Shown: positions 51,448 to 60,069 of the stretch, in pieces
Layout: every line of letters begins with the position of its first letter
How positions within the stretch are numbered: the stretch's first letter is position 1
Assembly (NCBI RefSeq): GCF_041435495.1
Contig: NZ_CP108644.1
Location: 4,263,501 to 4,327,500 of the forward strand
Direction of reading: 5' to 3'
From: Streptomyces sp. NBC_01116
Lineage (GTDB): Bacteria; Actinomycetota; Actinomycetes; Streptomycetales; Streptomycetaceae
Length of the DNA stretch: 64,000 nt
The notes under the pieces: generated by a model
Seen by the model: the letters and a program-made list of their open reading frames with translations, nothing else
What the model was told of the DNA's origin: nothing
Databases searched by the model: none
Position numbers and translations under genes: made by a program

Positions 51448-52797
51448 TCACCCCGTCTTACGACGACGGCCCCGACCCGTCCGCGCGGGTGCGGCCGTAG
51501 CCGTCTGTGCGCCGCCGGACCCCGGACGGTCCGCGGAGACGACCAGTGCCGCGAGCACCGTGGTCACCGGCACCGAGGCGACCAGGCCGATCGATCCGAC
51601 CAGCGTGCGGACGATCTCCTCGGCGACCAGCTCGCTGTTGGCCACCGTCCCCACACTGCTCTGGGCGATGGAGAAGAGCAGCAGCAGCGGCAGCGCCGCG
51701 CCCGCGTACGCCAGCACCAGGGTGTTGACCACCGAGGCGATGTGGTCCCTTCCGATCCGGATACCTGCCCGGTACAGCCCCTTCCAACCCATCTCCGGGT
51801 CCGCCTGGTGCAGTTCCCAGACTGCGGAGGTCTGGGTGACCGTCACATCGTCGAGCACCCCGAGCGAACCGATGATGATGCCGGCGAGCAGCAGACCGCT
51901 CATATCGATGTCCGGGTAGAGGCCGTGGATGAGTCCGGTGTTGTCGTCGGTGTTGCCGCTGAGGTTCGCCCAGCCGATGAACAGGGAGCCCAGCAGCCCG
52001 ATCAGCAGCAGTGAGATCAGCGTGCCGACGACCGCGACCGATGTACGTGCCGTCACCCCGTGGCAGAGATAGAGGGCCGCCAGCATGATCGCGCTGGCTC
52101 CGATCACCGCCACGACCAGCGGGTTCGAGCCCTGCAGGATCGCCGGCAGGATGAACAGGGTCAGCACGGCGAACGACACGACCAGCGCCACCAGCGCCAT
52201 CACCCCGCGCAACCGGCCCACCAGGACCACCGCCAGCGCGAAGATCCCGGCCAGCAGCGCCATCGGGATCTTCCGGTTCACGTCGGTCACGGAGTACTGG
52301 AGGTCGCGCGGCGCGTCGGGGGCGTACGCCACGACGACGCCCTGACCCTCCTTCAGCTGCCGGGGCGCGTCCGGCTGGACCACCTCGACGAACTTTCGGC
52401 CCTTGTCGTCGCCGCTGGTCACCTCGATGGTGGCCTTCGCGCACTCCCCCTCCTGCTCGTTGACGGCCTCCCGGCCCGAGGGGGTGGAGGTGTCGCCGGT
52501 CGGGGGCACCTGCGCGGCGTTGACGTCGGCGCAGTCGACCTGGACGACCTGGACGACCTTGCCGTCCTGGGTCTGCCGGTCGAATCCGACGCCGGTGCGC
52601 TCGTGGTCGGGGACGCCGCCGGGCCAGAACGCGATCAGGCCGACGACGACCGCCGTGGCGAACGGGATCACCACGGCGGCGATGACCTTGCGCAGGTGCT
52701 TGGAGACCGGGGCGGCGGGCCCGTGGCTGTGCGTATGGCCGTGGCTGTGGCCCTGGGGCGGCGGCTGGGGTGCGGGGTCGCTTTGGGGGGAGGTCAC
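51448..52797 (-). CDS. YibE/F-family multi-spanning membrane protein
   Basis: 449 aa from GTG 52795-52797. A His-rich start (GHSHGHTHSHG) precedes one helix, an extracytoplasmic domain and seven or so helices with the YibE/F signature (LRGVMALVALVVSFAVLTLFI, then GSLGVLDDVTVTQTSAVWEL). Function unknown; the histidines may bind metal. Convergent with ssgA. Confidence 0.88.
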   Translation of the reverse strand: MTSPQSDPAPQPPPQGHSHGHTHSHGPAAPVSKHLRKVIAAVVIPFATAVVVGLIAFWPGGVPDHERTGVGFDRQTQDGKVVQVVQVDCADVNAAQVPPTGDTSTPSGREAVNEQEGECAKATIEVTSGDDKGRKFVEVVQPDAPRQLKEGQGVVVAYAPDAPRDLQYSVTDVNRKIPMALLAGIFALAVVLVGRLRGVMALVALVVSFAVLTLFILPAILQGSNPLVVAVIGASAIMLAALYLCHGVTARTSVAVVGTLISLLLIGLLGSLFIGWANLSGNTDDNTGLIHGLYPDIDMSGLLLAGIIIGSLGVLDDVTVTQTSAVWELHQADPEMGWKGLYRAGIRIGRDHIASVVNTLVLAYAGAALPLLLLFSIAQSSVGTVANSELVAEEIVRTLVGSIGLVASVPVTTVLAALVVSADRPGSGGAQTATAAPARTGRGRRRKTG

Positions 52798-52875
52798 GGG
52801 GCGATCATCGCAAGAACAGGAGGGCCCTCTGGTCAGCTCGCCGGAAAGGACGCTAGCGTGGAGGCACCTTTGCAC

Positions 52876-52987
52876 ACGCGGGAGCTCGGAGCACCGGGCT
52901 GAGAGGGCGCTGATCGCCGTACGTCCGTACGGGAAACGCTGCGCCGACCGCCGAACCTGTTACCGGGTAATGCCGGCGTAGGGAGTA
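52876..52987 (+). ncRNA. TPP riboswitch
   Basis: Carries the conserved CTGAGAGGG (P2-J3-2 side) and ACCTGTTACCGGGTAATGCC (P4/P5 side) followed by GGCGTAGGGA. It lies just before thiC, its usual target, and would shut off expression when thiamine pyrophosphate is high. Confidence 0.93.
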
Positions 52988-52993
52988 GGTCTC

Positions 52994-54814
52994 ATGACCA
53001 CAGCGGACGCACGCACGCCTGCCTCGAAACAGAACGACGGAACGCCGAACGGCACGACGCCGGGCGCCGGGACGCCGAACGACGAGGCCGGGAAGTCCAT
53101 CGGCTGGCACAAGGGGTACGTCCAGGGCTCGCGCCCGGACCTCCGGGTGCCGGTTCGACAGGTGCACCTCACCAACGGCAAGGACGTGACGCTGTACGAC
53201 ACGTCGGGTCCGTACACCGATCCCTCCATCGACACCGATGTCCGCAGGGGCCTCGCGCCCCTGCGGGAGAACTGGATCATCGCCCGCGGCGACACCGAGG
53301 AGTACGCGGGCCGGCCGGCCCGCCCCGAGGACGACGGGCTCAAGCACACCTCGCCGCGCGGCGGGCTGCGCAACCTCGACGCCGTCTTCCCCGGCCGCCC
53401 GCGCCAGCCGCGCCGCAGCCGCGACGGACGTCCCGTCACCCAGCTCGCGTACGCCCGACGGGGCGAGATCACCCCGGAGATGGAGTACGTGGCGATCCGG
53501 GAGAACGTGGAGGCAGAGGTCGTCCGCGAGGAGATCGCGCAGGGCCGGGCGGTGCTGCCGGCCAACGTCAACCACCCCGAGATCGAGCCGATGATCATCG
53601 GCAAGCGGTTCCTGGTGAAGGTCAACGCCAACATCGGCAACTCGGCCGTCACCTCCTCGATCGAGGAGGAGGTGGACAAGATGACCTGGGCGACGAAGTG
53701 GGGCGCCGACACGGTCATGGACCTGTCCACCGGCCGCAACATCCACACCACCCGTGAATGGGTGCTGCGCAACTCCCCCGTGCCGATCGGCACCGTGCCG
53801 CTCTACCAGGCCCTGGAGAAGGTCGACGGCCGGGCCGAGGAGCTGACCTGGGAGATCTACAAGGACACCGTCATCGAACAGGCCGAGCAGGGCGTGGACT
53901 ACATGACGGTGCACGCCGGTGTGCGCCTGCCGTACGTCCCGCTGACGGCCCGTCGTAAGACCGGCATCGTCTCGCGCGGCGGCTCGATCATGGCGGCCTG
54001 GTGTCTCGCCCACCACAAGGAGTCGTTCCTCTACGAGCGCTTCGAGGAGCTCTGCGAGATCCTCGCGACGTACGACGTCACCTACTCCCTGGGTGACGGA
54101 CTGCGTCCCGGTTCGATCGCGGACGCCAACGACGAGGCGCAGTTCGCCGAGCTGCGCACGCTGGGCGAGCTGAACACGATCGCCAAGCGGTTCGGCGTCC
54201 AGACGATGATCGAGGGCCCCGGGCACGTCCCGATGCACAAGATCAAGGAGAACATCGACCTCCAGCAGGAGATCTGCGAGGAGGCGCCGTTCTACACGCT
54301 CGGCCCGCTGACCACGGACGTCGCGCCCGCCTACGACCACATCACCTCGGGCATCGGCGCCGCGATGATCGCCTGGTGGGGCACGGCGATGCTCTGCTAC
54401 GTCACGCCCAAGGAGCACCTGGGGCTGCCTAACCGGGACGATGTGAAGACGGGTGTCATCACCTACAAGATCGCCGCCCACGCGGCCGACCTGGCCAAGG
54501 GGCACCCGGGTGCGCAGGAGTGGGACGACGCCCTCTCCGACGCGCGGTTCGAGTTCCGCTGGGAGGACCAGTTCAATCTGGCCCTCGACCCGGACACGGC
54601 GCGGGAGTTCCATGACGAGACGCTGCCCGCCGAGCCGGCGAAGACGGCGCACTTCTGCTCGATGTGCGGGCCGAAGTTCTGCTCGATGAAGATCTCCCAG
54701 GACATCAGGCGTCAGCACGGTGGTTCGCAGGAGGAGATCGAGGAGGGCATGGCCGAGAAGTCGAAGGAGTTCGCGGCCGCGGGCAACCGGGTCTACCTGC
54801 CCATCGCCGACTGA
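52994..54814 (+). CDS. thiC: Phosphomethylpyrimidine synthase ThiC
   Basis: 606 aa. Radical-SAM enzyme making HMP-P from AIR for thiamine. Conserved PVRQVHLTN, MKTSIEEEVDK-like SSIEEEVDKMTWATKWGAD, GRGGSIMAAWCL-like SRGGSIMAAWCLAHHKE and the C-terminal cluster-binding CSMCGPKFC (Cx2Cx4C). Controlled by the TPP riboswitch. A GC hairpin after the stop (54829-54862) may terminate it. Confidence 0.97.
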   Translation: MTTADARTPASKQNDGTPNGTTPGAGTPNDEAGKSIGWHKGYVQGSRPDLRVPVRQVHLTNGKDVTLYDTSGPYTDPSIDTDVRRGLAPLRENWIIARGDTEEYAGRPARPEDDGLKHTSPRGGLRNLDAVFPGRPRQPRRSRDGRPVTQLAYARRGEITPEMEYVAIRENVEAEVVREEIAQGRAVLPANVNHPEIEPMIIGKRFLVKVNANIGNSAVTSSIEEEVDKMTWATKWGADTVMDLSTGRNIHTTREWVLRNSPVPIGTVPLYQALEKVDGRAEELTWEIYKDTVIEQAEQGVDYMTVHAGVRLPYVPLTARRKTGIVSRGGSIMAAWCLAHHKESFLYERFEELCEILATYDVTYSLGDGLRPGSIADANDEAQFAELRTLGELNTIAKRFGVQTMIEGPGHVPMHKIKENIDLQQEICEEAPFYTLGPLTTDVAPAYDHITSGIGAAMIAWWGTAMLCYVTPKEHLGLPNRDDVKTGVITYKIAAHAADLAKGHPGAQEWDDALSDARFEFRWEDQFNLALDPDTAREFHDETLPAEPAKTAHFCSMCGPKFCSMKISQDIRRQHGGSQEEIEEGMAEKSKEFAAAGNRVYLPIAD

Positions 54815-54890
54815 CCATCGGAGGATGAGGTCGGCCGGCGCCCACGAGGCGCCGACCGGCCGACCCGGCCGCCTCCGCGGAGGGGGTCCG

Positions 54891-55190
54891 TCAGGTCTCC
54901 GGTCCTGGCCGGCCCGCCGCCGCGGAGCCCGCCGCGAACGGCTTGTCGCCGTCGTCCGTCACCCTGTGGATGCTCCACTCCGTCATGCTCTCGCCCGGCG
55001 GGATCATCCGGGCGACCCAGTCGGACGGAGAGCCGGGGATCGTCGTGTCGACGCCGAAGGGGGCCTTCCCCTCGATCTGCCGACCGCCCTCGGTGAACAG
55101 GCTGACGCTGTCGACCTGTCGGTGCGGTGGTCCTCCGGGCCTGGAGAGCCGGTCGACGCAATCGGGGTCGAAGGTGCGTGCCGCGCGAAC
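54891..55190 (-). pseudogene. 3' fragment of an unrecognised gene
   Basis: One hundred open codons (VRAARTFDPDCVDRLSRPGG to GRPGPET) ending in TGA, with coding-like composition but no start or ribosome site. Its 5' end is lost where it meets the HxlR remnant. I do not recognise the protein. Confidence 0.5.
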
Positions 55191-55192
55191 TG

Positions 55193-55435
55193 ATGGGCGG
55201 ACCGCTAGGCTTCTCCGAGCTGAGGGAACGGCTGCCGGAACTGTCGGCGAAGGTTCTCAGCCAGCGGCTCCGGGAACTGCGCGCGCGTGGACTGCTGTCG
55301 GTGGAGTGCCTGCGCTGATTCCCGGTGCGTACCCGCTACACCCTGACCGGGCGCGGCCGGGCACTCCGGCCTCTGCTGATCGAGGTCTACGCGACGGGCG
55401 AGGCTCTCCTGGCCACGGGACCGGCCGCAGGCGCG
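55193..55435 (+). pseudogene. Truncated HxlR-family regulator with in-frame stop
   Basis: MGGPLGFSELRERLPELSAKVL and SQRLRELRARGLLSVE are the HxlR winged helix; after an in-frame TGA (55316-55318) the same frame continues RTRYTLTGRGRALRPLLIEV. The N-terminal half (usually C-x-GKW helix) is missing. A degraded regulator. Confidence 0.75.
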
Positions 55436-55699
55436 AACCTGCGGGACCGAGGTCCGATCCGGCCAGAAGCCTGTGGGCGTTCTATGGCTTACGGGGCAAC
55501 TACAGCCGTTTCACACGGGTTTGACATGGTTGGCTGCCTTGTTAAGCGACAGTATGGACACAGTCGTGCGGCAGCTGTATGTACGTTTGGCCCGCGGCTC
55601 ATCTGCGCTTGACCCGCTCCTTATCTGTGGCTTACTTTCCGGCTTGCTTGGCTTGAAATTGGCGCCCCCTCGGAACAGGGGGCCGGGGAGGGAATCACC
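55436..55699. other. Gene-free stretch between the scar and DUF805 gene
   Basis: About 260 bp that look less GC-rich than flanks (TTAAGC, TATGTACG), with a perfect -35-like TTGACA at 55521 but no clearly spaced -10. It may hold the DUF805 promoter or debris of lost DNA. I see no RNA gene. Confidence 0.4.
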
Positions 55700-56053
55700 A
55701 TGGACTGGTACCTGGCAGTACTCAAGAACTACGCAGGCTTCAGCGGACGCGCGCGCCGCAAGGAGTACTGGATGTTCGCGCTCATCAGCTTCGTCATCAG
55801 CCTGGTGCTCACGATCATCGGCAGCCTGATCGGCGTGGACTTCCTGTCCTACATCTACGCCGTCGCGATCCTCGTCCCGAGCCTCGCGGTCGCCGTGCGC
55901 CGCCTGCACGACACCGGCCGCTCGGGCTGGTGGCTGCTGATCGGCATCGTGCCGCTGGTCGGCTTCATCGTCCTGATCGTCTTCCTCGCCTCCGAGGGCA
56001 AGCACGAGGCGAACCAGCACGGCCCCAACCCGAAGCTGGCTCCGGCAGTCTGA
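55700..56053 (+). CDS. DUF805 membrane protein
   Basis: 117 aa. MDWYLAVLKNYAGFSGRARR then EYWMFALISFVISLVL is the DUF805 signature; three more helices with VRRLHDTGRSGWWLLIGIVP. Function unknown, common in bacteria. GGGAGGG is upstream. Confidence 0.92.
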   Translation: MDWYLAVLKNYAGFSGRARRKEYWMFALISFVISLVLTIIGSLIGVDFLSYIYAVAILVPSLAVAVRRLHDTGRSGWWLLIGIVPLVGFIVLIVFLASEGKHEANQHGPNPKLAPAV

Positions 56054-56060
56054 CCGAAAA

Positions 56061-56080
56061 GCTCCGACGCCGGTCGGAGC
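56061..56080 (+). terminator. Hairpin after the DUF805 gene
   Basis: 8-bp stem GCTCCGAC / GTCGGAGC with a GCCG loop, 7 bp after the stop. Confidence 0.7.
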
Positions 56081-56158
56081 AGCCTGAGGCCGGGCGCGGC
56101 ACACAGCCGCCCCGGCCTTCGCCGTACCCGGGCCTCGGTCCGGACCTCGGCCCGGCCG

Positions 56159-56983
56159 TCAGTCCGGCCGGTGCTCCGGCCCGCCGAAGTCCGGGCCCGT
56201 GAAGTCGGGGCTGGTGAAGGTCGGCCGGGGGCCGGCCGCCGGGCCGTCGTCCGGGCCGGAGAAGTCCGGCCTGCTGTACCCGACCTTCGGGATGCGGTTG
56301 GGCGAACGGTGCGGGGTCCGCGCGGCGGGCCCCGCGGTGGGGTCGGCCAGGGCGTCCCGGAGGAACGGGAGGATGCCGCGCTCCAGCAGGGCGTGGCGCC
56401 ACGCTTCCCTGGCCCGTGCGACGTCCTCGGGAAGCTCCTGCTCCTCGTCCTCGGCGGCGAGGGACGTCGCGCCGTTGCGGAGCGCGGTCACCAGCAGCCC
56501 GATCGCCGCCACCAGGATCGCCGCGGCGGCGACCGCGGCGAAGAACCACCCGGCCGCGACCATCGAGCCGCCGAAGGCCACCGACGGGCCGACCGCCTTC
56601 ACCAGGTAGCCGACGAGCAGGAAGATGACGGCCGCGGAGCCGGCCAGCAGCGGGGTCAGGACCGTGATGACCGCGCCGATGCCGGCGCCCGATCCGGCCG
56701 AGGTGCTCCGGGCCCCGTCCGCGGCCGGGTCGCCGTCGATCCCTTCCGCGGTCGCCGCGCGGCGCAGCTCGCCGCGGGCCTTCACGTAGTGCTCGTACTC
56801 GGTGGCCGCGGCGGCGGTGATCAGCGCCGTGGCGCTGAGCGCCATGGTGCGCAGCTGTTCGGTGTTGAGCCGGTCCCCGACGCCCTCCAGGTCCGGGCGT
56901 TCATGAGCGTGGCGCAGTGCGTCGCCCAGGATCCGCTCGTACTCGGGTCCGTCCTCGGCCAGCAGGTGCGGAGCGCTTGTCAT
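56159..56983 (-). CDS. Membrane protein of unknown function
   Basis: 274 aa from ATG 56981-56983 (ATG 56989 possible). An N-terminal soluble helix region (LLAEDGPEYERILGDALRHAHE), then three hydrophobic segments between about 105 and 190, then a Pro-rich tail with a repeating SPDFTGPDFGGP character. Not recognised. Confidence 0.75.
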   Translation of the reverse strand: MTSAPHLLAEDGPEYERILGDALRHAHERPDLEGVGDRLNTEQLRTMALSATALITAAAATEYEHYVKARGELRRAATAEGIDGDPAADGARSTSAGSGAGIGAVITVLTPLLAGSAAVIFLLVGYLVKAVGPSVAFGGSMVAAGWFFAAVAAAAILVAAIGLLVTALRNGATSLAAEDEEQELPEDVARAREAWRHALLERGILPFLRDALADPTAGPAARTPHRSPNRIPKVGYSRPDFSGPDDGPAAGPRPTFTSPDFTGPDFGGPEHRPD

Positions 56984-57120
56984 CTGCATCCCCCGATGCT
57001 CCGTCGGTGCCCGGTTGCCCGCGTGGACCGGGCGATCGGGCGGAAACGGAGGAGAGCCTGCCACTGATACGCCGATGGTAGAGCGCTCACGGCACGGGGT
57101 GACAGGGTGTTTCCAGAATT

Positions 57121-57138
57121 GGGCCCGGTGACGGGCCC
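57121..57138 (-). terminator. Short hairpin after the phosphatase gene
   Basis: 7-bp GGGCCCG/CGGGCCC stem with a GTGA loop, 55 bp beyond the stop. Confidence 0.5.
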
Positions 57139-57192
57139 GCTGATCGGCGGGGTCGGCGCAGGCGGAACCTGAAGCGTCTTCCCCGTCGACGG

Positions 57193-58377
57193 TCAGTCAT
57201 GCAGCGGGAGTTGAACCACCAACAGCTTTCCGGCCATGGTCACTCCGCCGTCCATGGCGATGGCGAGGTCGTCCGCGTACACGTGCGGACCGTTGATCAC
57301 CGGCCCCGAGCTGTCCTCGCCCTCCTCCGTGCCGACCTCGCCCAGGAGGTACGGAATGGGGCTGTGACCATGGACGACGCGCTGTCCGCCGTACGTCGTC
57401 AGCAGCTCGCGCACCGCTTGGGCGCCGCCCTCGTCCCGGAACGCGAACCGCTTGGTGAGCTTGCGGAAGAGGTCCCAGCACTCGTCGGCGTCATTGCGCG
57501 TGAGAATGGCCGTGATCGTGTCATTGACGTCCTCGATGGTGGACCCGTAGTCGAGGTAGGCCGTCGTGTCGGAGTGCATCAGCAGATGCCCGTCCTCCTC
57601 GACGACCGCGTCGAGCCGGGACATCCACTGGAGATGGACGTCCTGGAGGCGCTCCATGTCGGTCTTCTGTCCGCCGTTGAGCAGCCAGGCGGCCTGGAAG
57701 GTGGCGGTGCCCGCCCCGGAGTTGACGGGGGTGTCGGCGAACCGCTTGGCGCCGATCAGCAGCAGCTCGTGGTTGCCCATCAGGGCCTTGCAGTAGCCGC
57801 CGGCCGCCGCCGCCTCGGCGGAGAGCCGCATGACGAGGTCGATGACCCCGATGCCGTCCGGCCCGCGGTCGGTGAAGTCGCCGAGGAACCACAGCCGGGC
57901 GTTGCCCGCGGCCCAGTTCCCGTCGGCGTCGATGAGGCCCTGAGCGCCGAGGGCGGCGATCAGCTCGTCCAGGTAGCCGTGGACATCGCCGACGACGAAG
58001 AGCGGGCCGCGGCTGTCCTCGGCCACGGGGCGCGGCTCCGGAACGGTCTGCACCCGCACCGTGTCGCCGCGGCGGATGACCGGGAGGTCCCGCTCGGTCG
58101 GGGTGTAGCCGTCCGGCTGCTCGTCGCCCACGACGGCGTTGCCGGGGTGCGGCGGCCGGGGTGGCGCGGGAGCGCGCGGCGGCACGGAGGCGCCGGGGGC
58201 CGGGGGCGGGGAAGCGCCCGGCACCGGAGGGTTCGGTTCCGGCGCGCGTGGCGGCACCGGGGAAGGAGGTGCCGCCTGCGCTTGCGGTGGCACGGGTGTC
58301 TGCGCGTACGGCGGAACCCGGAAGTCACGCAACGTCGCCGTCCGCACCACGGGTTCCTGACCGGCCCCCTGAGTCAT
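57193..58377 (-). CDS. Metallophosphoesterase (PPP-like protein phosphatase)
   Basis: 394 aa from ATG 58375-58377, with GGAGGGG upstream. A Pro/Ala-rich first 130 residues precede a calcineurin-like domain: VVGDVHGYLDEL (GDxHG), FLGDFTDRGPDG (GDxxDRG), LMGNHELLL (GNHE), and VVHGHSPIPYL. All metal-binding motifs are present, so it should be active on phosphoproteins or small phosphates. Confidence 0.9.
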   Translation of the reverse strand: MTQGAGQEPVVRTATLRDFRVPPYAQTPVPPQAQAAPPSPVPPRAPEPNPPVPGASPPPAPGASVPPRAPAPPRPPHPGNAVVGDEQPDGYTPTERDLPVIRRGDTVRVQTVPEPRPVAEDSRGPLFVVGDVHGYLDELIAALGAQGLIDADGNWAAGNARLWFLGDFTDRGPDGIGVIDLVMRLSAEAAAAGGYCKALMGNHELLLIGAKRFADTPVNSGAGTATFQAAWLLNGGQKTDMERLQDVHLQWMSRLDAVVEEDGHLLMHSDTTAYLDYGSTIEDVNDTITAILTRNDADECWDLFRKLTKRFAFRDEGGAQAVRELLTTYGGQRVVHGHSPIPYLLGEVGTEEGEDSSGPVINGPHVYADDLAIAMDGGVTMAGKLLVVQLPLHD

Positions 58378-58551
58378 CGACCCCTCCACCACCGTCGCGC
58401 CGCCGTACACCTGACGGTCCCTGCCTGGTAGAGGTGGTCCGCGGTGTCGTGCGCCCATCATAGGAATGCGGATCGATCTGTGTGACGCACCAGGGGTGGT
58501 GAATCCGGGCGCACGCACGGTTCATCGGTCGATTGGTCCGAAAAGAGATGA

Positions 58552-59664
58552 TCAATCCCCGCTGGGGGAGCGCGGCGCGCTGACCGTGGTGCGGGGTGGG
58601 CGTCGTTGCGAGGAGGTCCGCACGATGAGTTCCGTGGGTATGACCTGCTCCACCGGCCCGTCGTGCCCGATCCCTTCGATGGCGTCGATGAGGAGTTGGA
58701 CGACGGCCGTGCCGATGCGGCGGGGCTTCAACGAGAGCGTCGTGATGGGCGGCTCGGTGGCCGCGTACACGGTGGACTCGCTGCAGCAGACCAGCAGCAG
58801 GTCCTCGGGGACCCGCAGCCCGTACCGGCGTGCCGCCGCGAGGAGATCGGTCCCATTGGGGTCGAAGAGACCGTAGACCGCGTCGGGGCGGTCCGGGCGG
58901 GCGAGCAGCCGGTCGGCGGCGACCGCACCCGCGCACGGGTCGTGGGCCGGGTAGGACTCGTAGACGGGATCCTGGCCGACCCGCTCGCACCAGTGGAGGT
59001 AGGCGGTGGTGGACAGCCGGGTGTAGGTGTCGGTGGTGTTGCCGGTCAGCAGGCCGATTCGGCGGGCCCCGGCGGCGGCGAGATGGTCGAGGAGGTCGAG
59101 CACGGCGGCCCGGTGGTCGTTGTCGACCCAGGCGGTGACGGGGAGCGTTCCGGCAGGGCGGCCGTCCGAGACGACGGGGAGCCCCTGGCGGACGAGTTCG
59201 GTGACGACCGGGTCCTGGTCGGAGGGGTCGATGACGACGGTCCCGTCGAGCGCGACGTTCGACCAGACGTCGTGCCGCGAGGTGGCGGGAAGGATGACGA
59301 GGGCGTAGCCGCGGGCGAGCGCCGCGGAGGTCGCGGCTCTCGCCATCTCCGCGAAGTACGCGAATTCGGTGAAGGTGAAAGGTTCATTCCCGTACGTGGT
59401 CACGGTCAGGCCGATCAGGCCGGACTTGCCCGTACGGAGGGTTCGGGCCGCGGCGGAAGGGCGGTAGCCCAGGCGCTCGGCGACCTCGCGGACATGGCGA
59501 CGGGTGGCGTCCGGGAGCCTGCCCTTGCCGTTGAGCGCGTCGGAGACGGTCGTGATCGAGACTCCGGCCGCGGCGGCCACATCACGGATCCCCGCCCGTC
59601 CTGGCCGGCCGCTGCGCCGGGGGGTCTCCGTCCGGCTCACCTGGTGCTTCCCTGCTGCTGTCAT
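58552..59664 (-). CDS. LacI-family transcriptional regulator
   Basis: 370 aa from ATG 59662-59664. HTH GIRDVAAAAGVSITTVSDALN followed by hinge and periplasmic-binding-like effector domain (GLTVTTYGNEPF, VVIDPSDQDPVV, RIGLLTGNTTDTYTRL). Effector sugar unknown. TACTAT 9 nt upstream of the ATG suggests a near-leaderless transcript. Divergent from the hisC gene. Confidence 0.9.
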   Translation of the reverse strand: MTAAGKHQVSRTETPRRSGRPGRAGIRDVAAAAGVSITTVSDALNGKGRLPDATRRHVREVAERLGYRPSAAARTLRTGKSGLIGLTVTTYGNEPFTFTEFAYFAEMARAATSAALARGYALVILPATSRHDVWSNVALDGTVVIDPSDQDPVVTELVRQGLPVVSDGRPAGTLPVTAWVDNDHRAAVLDLLDHLAAAGARRIGLLTGNTTDTYTRLSTTAYLHWCERVGQDPVYESYPAHDPCAGAVAADRLLARPDRPDAVYGLFDPNGTDLLAAARRYGLRVPEDLLLVCCSESTVYAATEPPITTLSLKPRRIGTAVVQLLIDAIEGIGHDGPVEQVIPTELIVRTSSQRRPPRTTVSAPRSPSGD

Positions 59665-60069
59665 GGCGAGCCGATAGTAGGGCTCCGAGGGGTGGTCGGT
59701 CCGGTCGCATATGCCCACGTTGACAGGCACGTTTCTGCAAGGTCACGAACCATCAGAAACCTTATAATGAAAGGAAGTTGAGCGCCATTGCATGCGTGTT
59801 TCAGGTGCTGGGGAGCGGCAGCCTGCTGTATGTGCGATGTCTCGAAGAGGTCTCAACTCACCACTTCGGGGGACGCGCGCCACGGCGCGAGCCACCGGCG
59901 TGCGCCGGAACGGGAAACGCTCCCCCCGGGAGAGGCCCCGGGCCGGCCCCGTGCGAGGCCCCATTCCCGGGCACTGCGGTCGATTTCCCGCTCGGGCCAT
60001 TCGCAGCGGGGCCCAATCCTCATAAGGTGTGCAGTATTGCTGTGAACGGACGGTCGAGGAGGACCTGCG
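59665..60069. other. Gap between LacI-type gene and hisC
   Basis: 405 bp with no convincing gene. It contains a 7-bp inverted repeat GTTTCTG-N16-CAGAAAC (59731-59760), a strong TATAAT (59763-59768) on the plus strand without a good -35, and a long GC-rich right part. Possibly LacI operator plus promoter or a small RNA. Confidence 0.4.

Noticed and set aside
54815..55700. A tRNA or integrative-element attachment site near thiC
   Set aside because: I looked for T-loop motifs and terminal repeats and found none; only truncated genes are seen.
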